Part shown: positions 17,659 through 25,671 of the stretch, one piece after another
How positions within the stretch are numbered: the stretch's first letter is position 1
Layout: every line of letters starts with the position of its first letter
Origin: Phycisphaeraceae bacterium
GTDB lineage: Bacteria > Planctomycetota > Phycisphaerae > Phycisphaerales > UBA1924
Length of the DNA stretch: 64,000 bases
Assembly (NCBI GenBank): GCA_015200025.1
Contig: CP054186.1
Coordinates: 682,001-746,000, forward strand
Reading direction: 5' to 3'
Made by a program: the position numbers and the translations under genes
The notes under the pieces: model-generated
Seen by the model: the letters and a program-made list of their open reading frames with translations, nothing else
What the model was told of the DNA's origin: nothing
Database searches by the model: none

Positions 17659-18035
17659 GCCCGCCACGCGTCGGGCACGGGGCCCGACGTCGCGCGGATC
17701 GTCGATCGGATCCCGCCCCGGCCTTTCCAGTCCGTGCGCACCAGCAGCCACGCGGGCTTCATCAGCGTCGCGAGATGATCGCGGATGGTGTTGGTGACGG
17801 CCTCGTAGAAGATGCCCTCGTCGCGGAACGATTGCAGGTAGAGCTTGAGGCTCTTGAGCTCGACACAGACGCCCCCATCGCGGGCGGGCGCGGGCTCGAA
17901 GCGGACCGTCACCGTCCCGAAGTCGGGGTGCCCGGTCTTGGGGCAGAGGCTGGTGAACTCCTCGGCGACGTGCTCGATGACGAACGGCGCGTCCGAGGGC
18001 GTGGGGAAGGCTTCGAGGAGCGAGGTGTCGGGCAT
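17655..18035 (-). CDS. queF: NADPH-dependent 7-cyano-7-deazaguanine reductase
   Basis: QueF reduces preQ0 to preQ1 in queuosine synthesis. The protein is 126 residues, the short single-domain form. The nucleophile Cys31 and Asp38 lie in CPKTGHPD, seven residues apart as in the Bacillus subtilis enzyme (Cys55/Asp62), and the QueF motif appears as ELKSLKLYLQSFRDEG. It lies downstream of the TPR lipoprotein, 28 bases after it, and far from queC/queE. Its TAG stop is within the same CTAG as the mnmA stop. Confidence 0.94.
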   Translation of the reverse strand: MPDTSLLEAFPTPSDAPFVIEHVAEEFTSLCPKTGHPDFGTVTVRFEPAPARDGGVCVELKSLKLYLQSFRDEGIFYEAVTNTIRDHLATLMKPAWLLVRTDWKGRGGIRSTIRATSGPVPDAWRA

Positions 18036-18063
18036 GATGGGTCTGGCGTGGGCCGGGGGAGGA

Positions 18064-19095
18064 TCACCGCGGCGATTTGTAGCGGTCGTACAACGCCTGG
18101 ATGCGTGGCTGGCGACGCTCGATGTTGGTCGAGCGGATGATGAGCCGGACGGCCTCGGCCCGGTACGAGTCCTCGGCGTAATCGCCCCAGATGTACTTGT
18201 TCAGCAGGCAGACCGCCACGCCGTTGAGCGCGGGGTAGTGGTTCGGGTCGATCTCCATGGCCTTGCGGAAGGCCTGCTCGGCCTCGTCGTACCGGCGGAT
18301 GCGGAAGTGGGCCGTCCCGAGGCGCTCGTAGGCGGCGGCCGACGGATCGGTCCGGACCACCTGCTCGAGCGTGTTGATCGCCTGCTCGAACTGCCCCGCC
18401 TTGCTCAGGCTGTCGGCGAGGTTCAGCAGCACCTCGGGCGAGACCGGCATCAGCTCGATGCTCTGGAGATACTCGGCGACGGCCTCTTCGTGGCGGTTGA
18501 GCGCCGAGTAGACCGACGCCAGGTTCGTCCTCGCCTGGCCGTCGCGCGGGCTGATCTTCACCGCCCGGTCCGCGTAGCGCAGGGCGTTCTCCGGCTCGTT
18601 GAGTTGGAGGTACGCCACCCCGAGGTTCATGTTCGCCTGGAAGTCGTTCGGCTTGATCGCCAGGGCCTTGAGGTACTGACGCACCGCGTCCACCAGTTGC
18701 CCCAGGACCTGCAGGGCCTGCCCGTACTTGAACTGCGCGTCAAAGGACCCCGGGGCCAGCGACGAGGCCCGCTCGAACCGCACGGCGGCCATCTGCGTGT
18801 CGCCCTGCTGCATGTACAGGTCGCCCGCGGCCAGGTGCGCCCCGACCAGCAGCGGGTTGTTCTCGATCGCACGCTCGAACTCGATCAACGCCTCGCGGGC
18901 CCGGCCCTCGTCCGCAAGACGCCGCCCCTTGAGGAGTGATTCGACGGCGACGCTCTCGGGGGGCTTGACCATCACCCGCGTGTCGCGCGGCGAGGTCGAA
19001 GGGGAGAACGGGGCGGTCCGCGAGGGCCCGCACCCGCCCGACGCCGCCAGGACGATCAGGGTGAGGCCGGTGCAGGACGTACGAAAGTGGGTCAT
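18064..19095 (-). CDS. TPR-repeat lipoprotein
   Basis: The 343-residue protein has a lipoprotein signal with the modified cysteine likely at residue 22 (LIVLAASGGC). From about residue 50 to the end it is built of roughly eight tetratricopeptide repeats, for example AAVRFERASSLAPGSFDAQ and AEQAFRKAMEIDPNHYPAL. GGAG precedes the ATG at 19095. TPR proteins scaffold protein complexes; here probably at the periplasmic face of a membrane. The much longer open frame upstream is antisense to its neighbours. Confidence 0.85.
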   Translation of the reverse strand: MTHFRTSCTGLTLIVLAASGGCGPSRTAPFSPSTSPRDTRVMVKPPESVAVESLLKGRRLADEGRAREALIEFERAIENNPLLVGAHLAAGDLYMQQGDTQMAAVRFERASSLAPGSFDAQFKYGQALQVLGQLVDAVRQYLKALAIKPNDFQANMNLGVAYLQLNEPENALRYADRAVKISPRDGQARTNLASVYSALNRHEEAVAEYLQSIELMPVSPEVLLNLADSLSKAGQFEQAINTLEQVVRTDPSAAAYERLGTAHFRIRRYDEAEQAFRKAMEIDPNHYPALNGVAVCLLNKYIWGDYAEDSYRAEAVRLIIRSTNIERRQPRIQALYDRYKSPR

Positions 19096-19139
19096 GTCGT
19101 CTCCAACGCCTACTCGAACCATGCCGACTCGCGGGGCTC

Positions 19140-20264
19140 TCAACCCCGGGCGGAACGGCCCCGAGTCTTTCGACCAGCGGGCCGGGATTCTTGCACCTTT
19201 GCCCGAGCGATGCGAGCCCGGGTCGACTTTGCCCCCACCACAGCCCCCCGGACCGCCCCGGACGACCGGGCCTTGAGGGTCCCCGGGGACACCGCGGGCG
19301 GGGCCGCCCCCCGCGGGCCGGGACGATTGCATAAGTCCTTGAGCCGGGACAGGTTGAGCGAATCGAGCGGGACCCCGCGGAGTTCCCCTTTGGGGGTTTC
19401 GAGGATCTTCGGTACGTCGGTCAACACGGGGTGGTTCACCACCGCCATGAACCCCGACCGGCGGAGCGCCGCCGGGCTCGCGGGGTGCCCCAGGGTCCCG
19501 CCCCCGATGGTCCCCTCCCCGATGTGCTCGTGGCGGTCCAGGCGACTCCCGGCCTTGCCCTTGCTGTCGTTGATGTGGAAGACCCGGAGGTGCGCGAGCC
19601 CGCAGACCCGGTCGAACGTCTCCAGTGCGTCGTGGGCCGCCCCCGCGGTGGAGAGGTCGTACCCCGCCGCGTGCATATGGCAGGTGTCCAGGCAATACCC
19701 CACCCGCGAGGGCTCGCCCGTCGCGTCGATGATCGCCGCCCGTGCCGCGGCCAGCTCCTCGAACCGCCCGCCGATCTGCGAGCCCGCGCCGACCGTCCCC
19801 TCCAGGCACGAGACGACGGCGACGCCCCGGGTCCGCCGGAAGACCTCGCGGTAGGCCGAGGCGATGCGGGCGATCCCGCCCTCGAGCGTGCCGGCCGTGA
19901 ACGCGCCGGGGTGGTGAACAAGGAACGGGATGCCCAAGGTTTCGCAGCGCTCGACCTCGTCGGTCATCAGGTCGATCGACTTGCGGTGGAGGCCGTCGTC
20001 CGGCGAGGCGAGGTTGATGAGATAACTGGCGTGGCTCGTGATCCCGCCACGTCGCGATCCCTTCGCGTCCGGGGGCCCGCCGAGATCCCACCCCAGGCGG
20101 CCGACCTCGGAGCGCCACTCCTCAACCATGGCGGGGTCGAGGGGCTTGGCCTTCCACTGCTGTTGATTTTTCGTGAAGACCTGGACGCAATCCATGCCGA
20201 GTCGTTCGCCCTCGCGCAGGGCGTTGACCATGGACCCGGCGATGGACAGGTGCGACCCGAACAC
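19140..20264 (-). CDS. nfo: Deoxyribonuclease IV (AP endonuclease)
   Basis: Endonuclease IV cleaves at abasic sites in base excision repair. The chosen GTG at 20264 gives the family start (V/M)FGSHLSIAGSM. Zinc-site motifs are visible: LVHHPGAF, CLEGTVGAGSQIG, CLDTCHMHAAGYD, HINDSKG and DRHEHIGEG. The enzyme core ends around residue 305; a basic, Pro/Ala-rich tail of about 65 residues (ending RKTRGRSARG) is extra. No Shine-Dalgarno site is evident. The start is therefore moderately certain. It lies 53 bases downstream of the OmpA-like gene. Confidence 0.9.
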   Translation of the reverse strand: MFGSHLSIAGSMVNALREGERLGMDCVQVFTKNQQQWKAKPLDPAMVEEWRSEVGRLGWDLGGPPDAKGSRRGGITSHASYLINLASPDDGLHRKSIDLMTDEVERCETLGIPFLVHHPGAFTAGTLEGGIARIASAYREVFRRTRGVAVVSCLEGTVGAGSQIGGRFEELAAARAAIIDATGEPSRVGYCLDTCHMHAAGYDLSTAGAAHDALETFDRVCGLAHLRVFHINDSKGKAGSRLDRHEHIGEGTIGGGTLGHPASPAALRRSGFMAVVNHPVLTDVPKILETPKGELRGVPLDSLNLSRLKDLCNRPGPRGAAPPAVSPGTLKARSSGAVRGAVVGAKSTRARIARAKVQESRPAGRKTRGRSARG

Positions 20265-20317
20265 GGGCGACTGTAGCGTGACCGGGGCCCGGGGTATGAG
20301 GTATAGGGAGCCGGGCG

Positions 20318-21208
20318 TTACTTCACGAGATCGACCGGGCGGTTCGGGGTCGTACGCGGGCTCGGGGCCGCGTCGCGCGTGGCGGGCGTGCCCGAATAGG
20401 CCGCCGCCCCGGCGTCCCCGTCGGCGCGGTGCCGGGTCAGGTAGATCTCCACGCGGCGGTTCTGCGGGGTGTTCCCGCTGGGCATGTTGTTGGGCACCGC
20501 GGGGCGGAACTCGCCCCACCCGGCGATCTGCATCTTGCCCGGCTCGGCGCCCTGATCGGCCAACGCCCGGCGGACCGCGATGGCGCGGAACGCGGAGAGG
20601 TGCACGTTGGTCGGGAAGCGGTTGATCGAACGCCCGATGGGCTGCGCGTCGGTGTGCCCGACGATGATCAGGTCGTACGCCTGCGCGACGGGGTTCTCCA
20701 GCACGCGGGCCAGGGCCGCCAGCGATTGGCGGGCCTCGGGCCTCACCGTGTCGTCGCCCGAGTTGAAGGTCAGGTCGGAGTTGAACCGGAGCATGCCCTT
20801 GGCCGGGTCGTAACTGATGAGGTCCGGGTAGGCGTCGGCCAGCTCGCGGAGCAGGCGGTCGGTCTGCGGGTCCAGGGCCGACAACTTCAGGTTGCTCAGG
20901 TCCGCCTGCAGCCCCGCGAGCGTGATCCCCGCGTCGTTGAGGGCCCGGAGCAGGTCGGCGTTCTGACGCTGGAGCTCGGCGAGCGCCTGCTGGTCACGCA
21001 GCGACTGGGCCTCCAGGGCACGCAGACGGGCCATGGCCTCGTCGCGCTCGCGGACGGCCTGGTTGCGCCGATTGACGGCGCTGTCGGCCAGCCCATGGAC
21101 GTTGTCGTAGTCCTCCTGCCCGACGCACCCGATCATGCCCGAGGCGGACACAAGGCCGGACAGGAGCAGGACACGGGCGACGAGCGAGCGGTGCCGGGGC
21201 GTAAACAT
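20318..21208 (-). CDS. OmpA-family peptidoglycan-binding lipoprotein
   Basis: The 296-residue protein has a lipoprotein signal with the cysteine at residue 28 (SASGMIGC). Residues about 35-110 are a Glu/Gln/Arg-rich coiled coil. Residues about 140-265 form an OmpA C-terminal domain, with FNSGDDTVRPEA, VGHTDAQPIG and WGEFRPAVPN...NRRVEIYL, which binds peptidoglycan. A disordered Thr/Pro tail follows. It likely tethers a membrane to the cell wall. It heads a minus-strand run with nfo, the TPR lipoprotein and queF. Confidence 0.9.
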   Translation of the reverse strand: MFTPRHRSLVARVLLLSGLVSASGMIGCVGQEDYDNVHGLADSAVNRRNQAVRERDEAMARLRALEAQSLRDQQALAELQRQNADLLRALNDAGITLAGLQADLSNLKLSALDPQTDRLLRELADAYPDLISYDPAKGMLRFNSDLTFNSGDDTVRPEARQSLAALARVLENPVAQAYDLIIVGHTDAQPIGRSINRFPTNVHLSAFRAIAVRRALADQGAEPGKMQIAGWGEFRPAVPNNMPSGNTPQNRRVEIYLTRHRADGDAGAAAYSGTPATRDAAPSPRTTPNRPVDLVK

Positions 21209-21348
21209 GGAGTGGTCTCTCCGTCGTGGTGATGCCGGTGAAAGGCCCCGACGTCGGGCCGGGGGGTTCGTTCAAACATCCTATGCTCCGCCGGGGCTGA
21301 ACCGGCGAGCGTGCGCGTGGGTTTGATCGGAACTCGGGGCCACCCGGC

Positions 21349-22788
21349 ATGAATCACGACCTCCCCGCGCCCGGCGAGCACGACCCCAGGCCGGTCCTGA
21401 TTCGGGCCGCGGGGGCCTTCGACGCGCGGGGGCGGGGGTGGGCGCCGGCCGGGCTGCTCCTGGGCGTCCGCCCCGGGCCGTGGACGGGCCGATGGCCCTT
21501 CGAAGAACGCCCCGAGATCATCGGGCGGCTGACGCTGTTGGAGGTCGGCCCGTTCGACGTGGTCCGCCGAGGTCCTCGGGCGCTGGGTGCCCGGGTCGTT
21601 GAGCGCCCGGACGCGATCATCACCCCCGCCCTGGTGAACCCCCACGCCCACCTGGACCTGACCCCGCTGGGGCCGATGCCCGCGATGCGGGGTGATTTCC
21701 CCGGCTTTCTCCGCGCCGTCCGCGATCAACGCCCGCAGGAAGGTCCGGACATCGCCGCGGCGGTCCGCCTGGGCGTCGAACGGTCGCTGGCCGGCGGCGT
21801 CGTCGCCGTCGGCGACATCGCCGGGTGCCCCGCGTCGGGCCCGACGCTCACCCCGTGGCTCACCCTCCGGGGCCTGCCCATCGCCGGCGTGTCGTTCGCC
21901 GAGTTTTTCGCCATCGGACGCGGCGAGGCGCGGGGCCTCGAGGCCATCGGCGCGGCCGTGGACCGGTGGCTCGGCGAGCGCCGCCCGGGCGACGCGGTGG
22001 CCATGGGCCTCCAACCCCACGCCCCGTACTCGGTCTCGGCCCGCGCGTACGCCCACGCCGCCGACCTGGCCGCTCGTGCCGGGCTCCGGCTCTCGACGCA
22101 CCTCGCCGAGAGCCTCGCGGAGCGCGAGTTTGTCGCCTCGGGCACCGGCCCGCACCGCGAACTCCTCGAACGCCTCGGCGTATGGGAGGCGTCGCTCGCG
22201 CGGGATCTGGGCTCGGGGCGGACCCCGATCGATCACCTCCTGGGCGAGGGCTCCCCGGTCCGGGGTGCCCGCCCGATGGTCGTTCACTGCAACGACGTGA
22301 CCGACGGGGACATCGCCGTCCTTGCCGAGTCCGGGGCGACTGTGGCCTACTGCCCGCGCTCGTCGGCGTTTTTCGACGCCGACCGCACGCTCGGGCCGCA
22401 CCGCTGGAGGGAACTCCGCGCCCGGGGGGTGCCGGTGATCTTCGGGACCGATTCCATGCTCAACCTCGACACCCCCGACCGAATCTCCCCCATCGACGAC
22501 CTGCGGCTCCTCGCCCGCACCCACCCCCTCGACCTCGGGGCCTTCGCGGGCATTACCGCCGACGCGGCGGCGTCTCTGGGCCTCAACCCCCGCGGGTTCG
22601 AACTGGCCGCCGGGAACGCCACCGCGGGATTGTGCGCCTTCACGGCCCCCGAACGGCTCCGACCCGCACACGCGAACGAATCGACCGCCGTGTCCCTGTT
22701 GCAGGCGGTCCTGGGGGCAGATTCTCCGCCGTCTTTACTGGCACACGGGAATCCTTGCGACGTAGCAGGAACCGACGGCGTTGGCTAG
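21349..22788 (+). CDS. Amidohydrolase family protein (deaminase type)
   Basis: The 479-residue metal-dependent hydrolase carries the HxH motif at residues 99 and 101 (NPHAHLD), a further metal-site His in STHLAES, VVHCND and the catalytic Asp in FGTDSML. This pattern fits the chlorohydrolase/nucleoside-deaminase branch, which includes S-adenosylhomocysteine and aminofutalosine deaminases. The substrate cannot be told from the sequence. It is followed after 27 bases by the cytochrome c maturation genes, so an aminofutalosine (menaquinone) role would fit respiration but is only a suggestion. Confidence 0.8.
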   Translation: MNHDLPAPGEHDPRPVLIRAAGAFDARGRGWAPAGLLLGVRPGPWTGRWPFEERPEIIGRLTLLEVGPFDVVRRGPRALGARVVERPDAIITPALVNPHAHLDLTPLGPMPAMRGDFPGFLRAVRDQRPQEGPDIAAAVRLGVERSLAGGVVAVGDIAGCPASGPTLTPWLTLRGLPIAGVSFAEFFAIGRGEARGLEAIGAAVDRWLGERRPGDAVAMGLQPHAPYSVSARAYAHAADLAARAGLRLSTHLAESLAEREFVASGTGPHRELLERLGVWEASLARDLGSGRTPIDHLLGEGSPVRGARPMVVHCNDVTDGDIAVLAESGATVAYCPRSSAFFDADRTLGPHRWRELRARGVPVIFGTDSMLNLDTPDRISPIDDLRLLARTHPLDLGAFAGITADAAASLGLNPRGFELAAGNATAGLCAFTAPERLRPAHANESTAVSLLQAVLGADSPPSLLAHGNPCDVAGTDGVG

Positions 22789-22815
22789 AGTTCCGAACTT
22801 GCATGAAGGGGATCG

Positions 22816-25671
22816 ATGAGCGCGAAATGGCGACGAAGCCTGGCGTGGGATGACCAGACCTTTCCCGGGTGGGCGTGGCCGGCCAAGGCGCTCCTGCGGG
22901 CGTTCAGTTCGATCTGGCTCGCCGTTATCCTGCTCTCGCTGGTCTCGCTGTACGGCGTGCTGGCGAGCATCCCCATCGGGCTGATCGCGTTGGCCCCGAC
23001 CTACGCCCTCAAGGGGCTGAGCGTGCTGCTGTTCGTCGCGGTCGGGGCGGGGCTCCCGGCGTGGCTGATCTCGAAGTGGACACGCCGGTGGGGATCGGGG
23101 GCGGTGTTCCTGACGTGGGTCGGGGTGTTTCTGGTGCTGGGGGCGGCCTCGGCGTTGGCGTGGAACCGCTATCTCTGGCCGGCCCTCCACTATGACCCGA
23201 TCACCGGGAAGGGCCTGAGGCTCTTCGCCGAGTTCTGCGAGCGCTACGCGTCGGTCACCCTCCGCCGGCTCCCCGGCGTCGAGATGTCGGAGGTCGAGTT
23301 CTACGCGTGGTGGCCGCTGCGGGTGGTCCTGATGGCGTTCGTGCTGAACATGGTGGTGGCGACGGCCCGTCGGATCGAGTTCACCTTCAAGAACATCGGG
23401 GTGATCACCGTCCACTCGGGGATCGTGCTGATCGCGCTGGGGAGCGTCTACTACGCGGGGAACAAGCTCGAGGGCGACGTGATGCTCCAGAGCGGCGCCC
23501 GGTTCGACGGGCAGGCCATGGCCGTCACGCGCGGAGAGGCCCCCCGGCAGAACAAGTTTTACGACTACCAGCGCATGGCGCTGCACATCTTCGGCGAACG
23601 CTCGCACGAGCAACGGCTCATCCCCGGGCTCCCCCGTTACAACGAGTACCGCGTCGACGCGGCGCCGGGCGAGACGGCCCTGGGCCAGGCCGCCGCCGCG
23701 GGCCTGGGGACGCCCTGGTCCGGCGTGCCCGCGCGTGAGCTGTCCATCCCGCTCCCCCCGCCCCGGAACCCCCGCGTCGACGCGGCGATCCGGGAGCGGC
23801 TCATCAACGCGGGGGTGGACTCGGCGCTCGTGAACACCCTGCTCGACGAGGGGCTCCCGCGCGACCACGCCACCACCCAATCGTTGCCCTGGGACAAGAT
23901 CGACCGCGAGACGCTCAGCGATTTGGCCCGGCGCACGATGTCGCGCGACCTGACCTTCCGCGTCGTGGGCTACGCCTCCTACGCCGCCCCGTACCTCGAC
24001 CGCGTCATGCTGACCGGCGAGAGCGTGGACATGGACCCCGGCGCGTGGCGGGTGGTCGGCCCGGCGGCCGGGGCTGGGGTGGACCTGGACATTCCGACGG
24101 CGGTCCTCGAGGCCGGGGTCCCCGCGCGGCGTGTCTTTGAGCAGCCCGCCGAGGCCGGCGGCGATTCGTACGGCGCGGCGGTTTCGGTGGAGTACACGCT
24201 GGGCGAGGGCGGCGGGATGCCCGCGGCACGCTGGCGCGACCTGTCCGAGCCGCTCCCGCCGGGCGTGTCCCACGCGGTCGTGGTCGAGGTCTCGCCCCCG
24301 GCGGGCGCCGAGCCGGCGCCCCCGATGCAGACGGTTCCGCCCGAGCGGTTCGTCGTCCCGATCCGCGGGCTCAACGAGACGATCCCTGTCGGGCGGACGG
24401 GGTGGACCCTCCGCGCCACCGAGGTCAGCGCCCGCCCCGAGTTCGCCATCGTCAGCAAGGGCTACGAGGGCGCGCTCAGCAGCCAGATCAAACTCCGCCT
24501 CACGCCCCCGGGCGGCGGGCGGGCCTTCACGCGCACCGTCTTTAGCCGCTTCCCCGAACTCTCGCAGGATTTCCTCGACCCCTCGGCCCCCGGGCAGAGG
24601 CCCACCCGACGCCCCGCGGACCCCGCCATCCGGATCACCTACCTCGACGCGGCCCGCCCCGCCTCGGTCTACCTCGACGAGCCCGAGCCCGGCGTCCTCC
24701 GCGCCATCGTCCGGCGTGCGGGCGGCGAGGTCGTCGTCCACGACCGCGTCGCCGGCGGCGCCGTCCCCGGCGTGGTCGACGGCAAGGCCCTTCGGGTCGT
24801 CACGCCGCGAGGGTCCGTCGGGGACGTGTTCGAACGTCCCGCCGTCGTCCCCGAGCGGTTGCGTGACAAGCGCGACGTGGGCACGCACGAGCGGGCGATG
24901 ATCGCGGTCGAGGTCGGGTGCACGCACGAGGGCGCGCCGTGGCGCACCGTCGTCTGGCTCCCGTTCACGCGGTACGTGATCGAGCAGGCGGCGATCACCC
25001 AGCGGGCCGTCCGCCTCCCCGACGGGCGGGAGGTCGGGCTGTGCTTCGGGCGGCTGTTCCACTTCCTCCCGGGGATGCTGCTCGAGCTCAAGGACTTCGA
25101 GATGATCTCGTACGACCACCGCGGGGCCCCGCGCGACTACCAGAGCGTGGTCCGCGTCATCCCCACGCGCGGGTCCTTCGAGGAATACACCCACGCCGTC
25201 AGCCTCAACTACCCGCTCACGGCCCCGTACATCTGGTCCGACTCGCGGGGGCTCCTGGGGAACATCACCGGGCGGTTCGCCGCCGGGCTCAACCCCAACC
25301 AGTTCAAGTTCAGCCAGGCCGGGTGGGACCAGGCGACCTGGCGGCGGACGCAGGCCCTCGCCGACGAGAAGGCGACGCTGGCGGACGGGTCCACGCTGGA
25401 GAAGCCGATCGTCGCGTTCACGGTCTTGCAGGTCGGGAACAACCCGGGCATCCACGTCATCGCCCTGGGCGGGATCATGATGGGCATCGGGATCCCCTGG
25501 GCCTTTTATTTCAAGCCGTGGCTCGTGAGACGCGAGAAGCTCAGGATCCAGGGCGAACTGGCCCGGGGGACGTACACCGCACCGGGCGGGATCGCCCCCG
25601 GGGCGGGCAAGGGCGGGTCACGGGCCGGGGCCGGGGTCGGGGCGCCAGAGAGCGCGGAGGTTTCGGTATGA
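22816..25671 (+). CDS. ResB-like cytochrome c biogenesis protein (large)
   Basis: The 951-residue membrane protein has several transmembrane segments in the first 220 residues (SSIWLAVILLSLVSLYGVL, GAVFLTWVGVFLVLGA, IGVITVHSGIVLIALGSVYY), a periplasmic region of about 650 residues and a last segment near residue 885-905 (GGIMMGIGIPWAFYF). The arrangement and the coupling to CcsA identify it as the ResB/Ccs1 partner of system II cytochrome c maturation. It is about twice the usual length of ResB because of the large periplasmic insert. Its stop overlaps the next start by ATGA. Confidence 0.8.
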   Translation: MSAKWRRSLAWDDQTFPGWAWPAKALLRAFSSIWLAVILLSLVSLYGVLASIPIGLIALAPTYALKGLSVLLFVAVGAGLPAWLISKWTRRWGSGAVFLTWVGVFLVLGAASALAWNRYLWPALHYDPITGKGLRLFAEFCERYASVTLRRLPGVEMSEVEFYAWWPLRVVLMAFVLNMVVATARRIEFTFKNIGVITVHSGIVLIALGSVYYAGNKLEGDVMLQSGARFDGQAMAVTRGEAPRQNKFYDYQRMALHIFGERSHEQRLIPGLPRYNEYRVDAAPGETALGQAAAAGLGTPWSGVPARELSIPLPPPRNPRVDAAIRERLINAGVDSALVNTLLDEGLPRDHATTQSLPWDKIDRETLSDLARRTMSRDLTFRVVGYASYAAPYLDRVMLTGESVDMDPGAWRVVGPAAGAGVDLDIPTAVLEAGVPARRVFEQPAEAGGDSYGAAVSVEYTLGEGGGMPAARWRDLSEPLPPGVSHAVVVEVSPPAGAEPAPPMQTVPPERFVVPIRGLNETIPVGRTGWTLRATEVSARPEFAIVSKGYEGALSSQIKLRLTPPGGGRAFTRTVFSRFPELSQDFLDPSAPGQRPTRRPADPAIRITYLDAARPASVYLDEPEPGVLRAIVRRAGGEVVVHDRVAGGAVPGVVDGKALRVVTPRGSVGDVFERPAVVPERLRDKRDVGTHERAMIAVEVGCTHEGAPWRTVVWLPFTRYVIEQAAITQRAVRLPDGREVGLCFGRLFHFLPGMLLELKDFEMISYDHRGAPRDYQSVVRVIPTRGSFEEYTHAVSLNYPLTAPYIWSDSRGLLGNITGRFAAGLNPNQFKFSQAGWDQATWRRTQALADEKATLADGSTLEKPIVAFTVLQVGNNPGIHVIALGGIMMGIGIPWAFYFKPWLVRREKLRIQGELARGTYTAPGGIAPGAGKGGSRAGAGVGAPESAEVSV

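Noticed and set aside
22735..25455. 906-residue open frame antisense to the ResB-like gene
   Set aside because: Low-complexity Arg/Asp/Gly/Pro composition with no motif; the opposite strand has a clear membrane protein.
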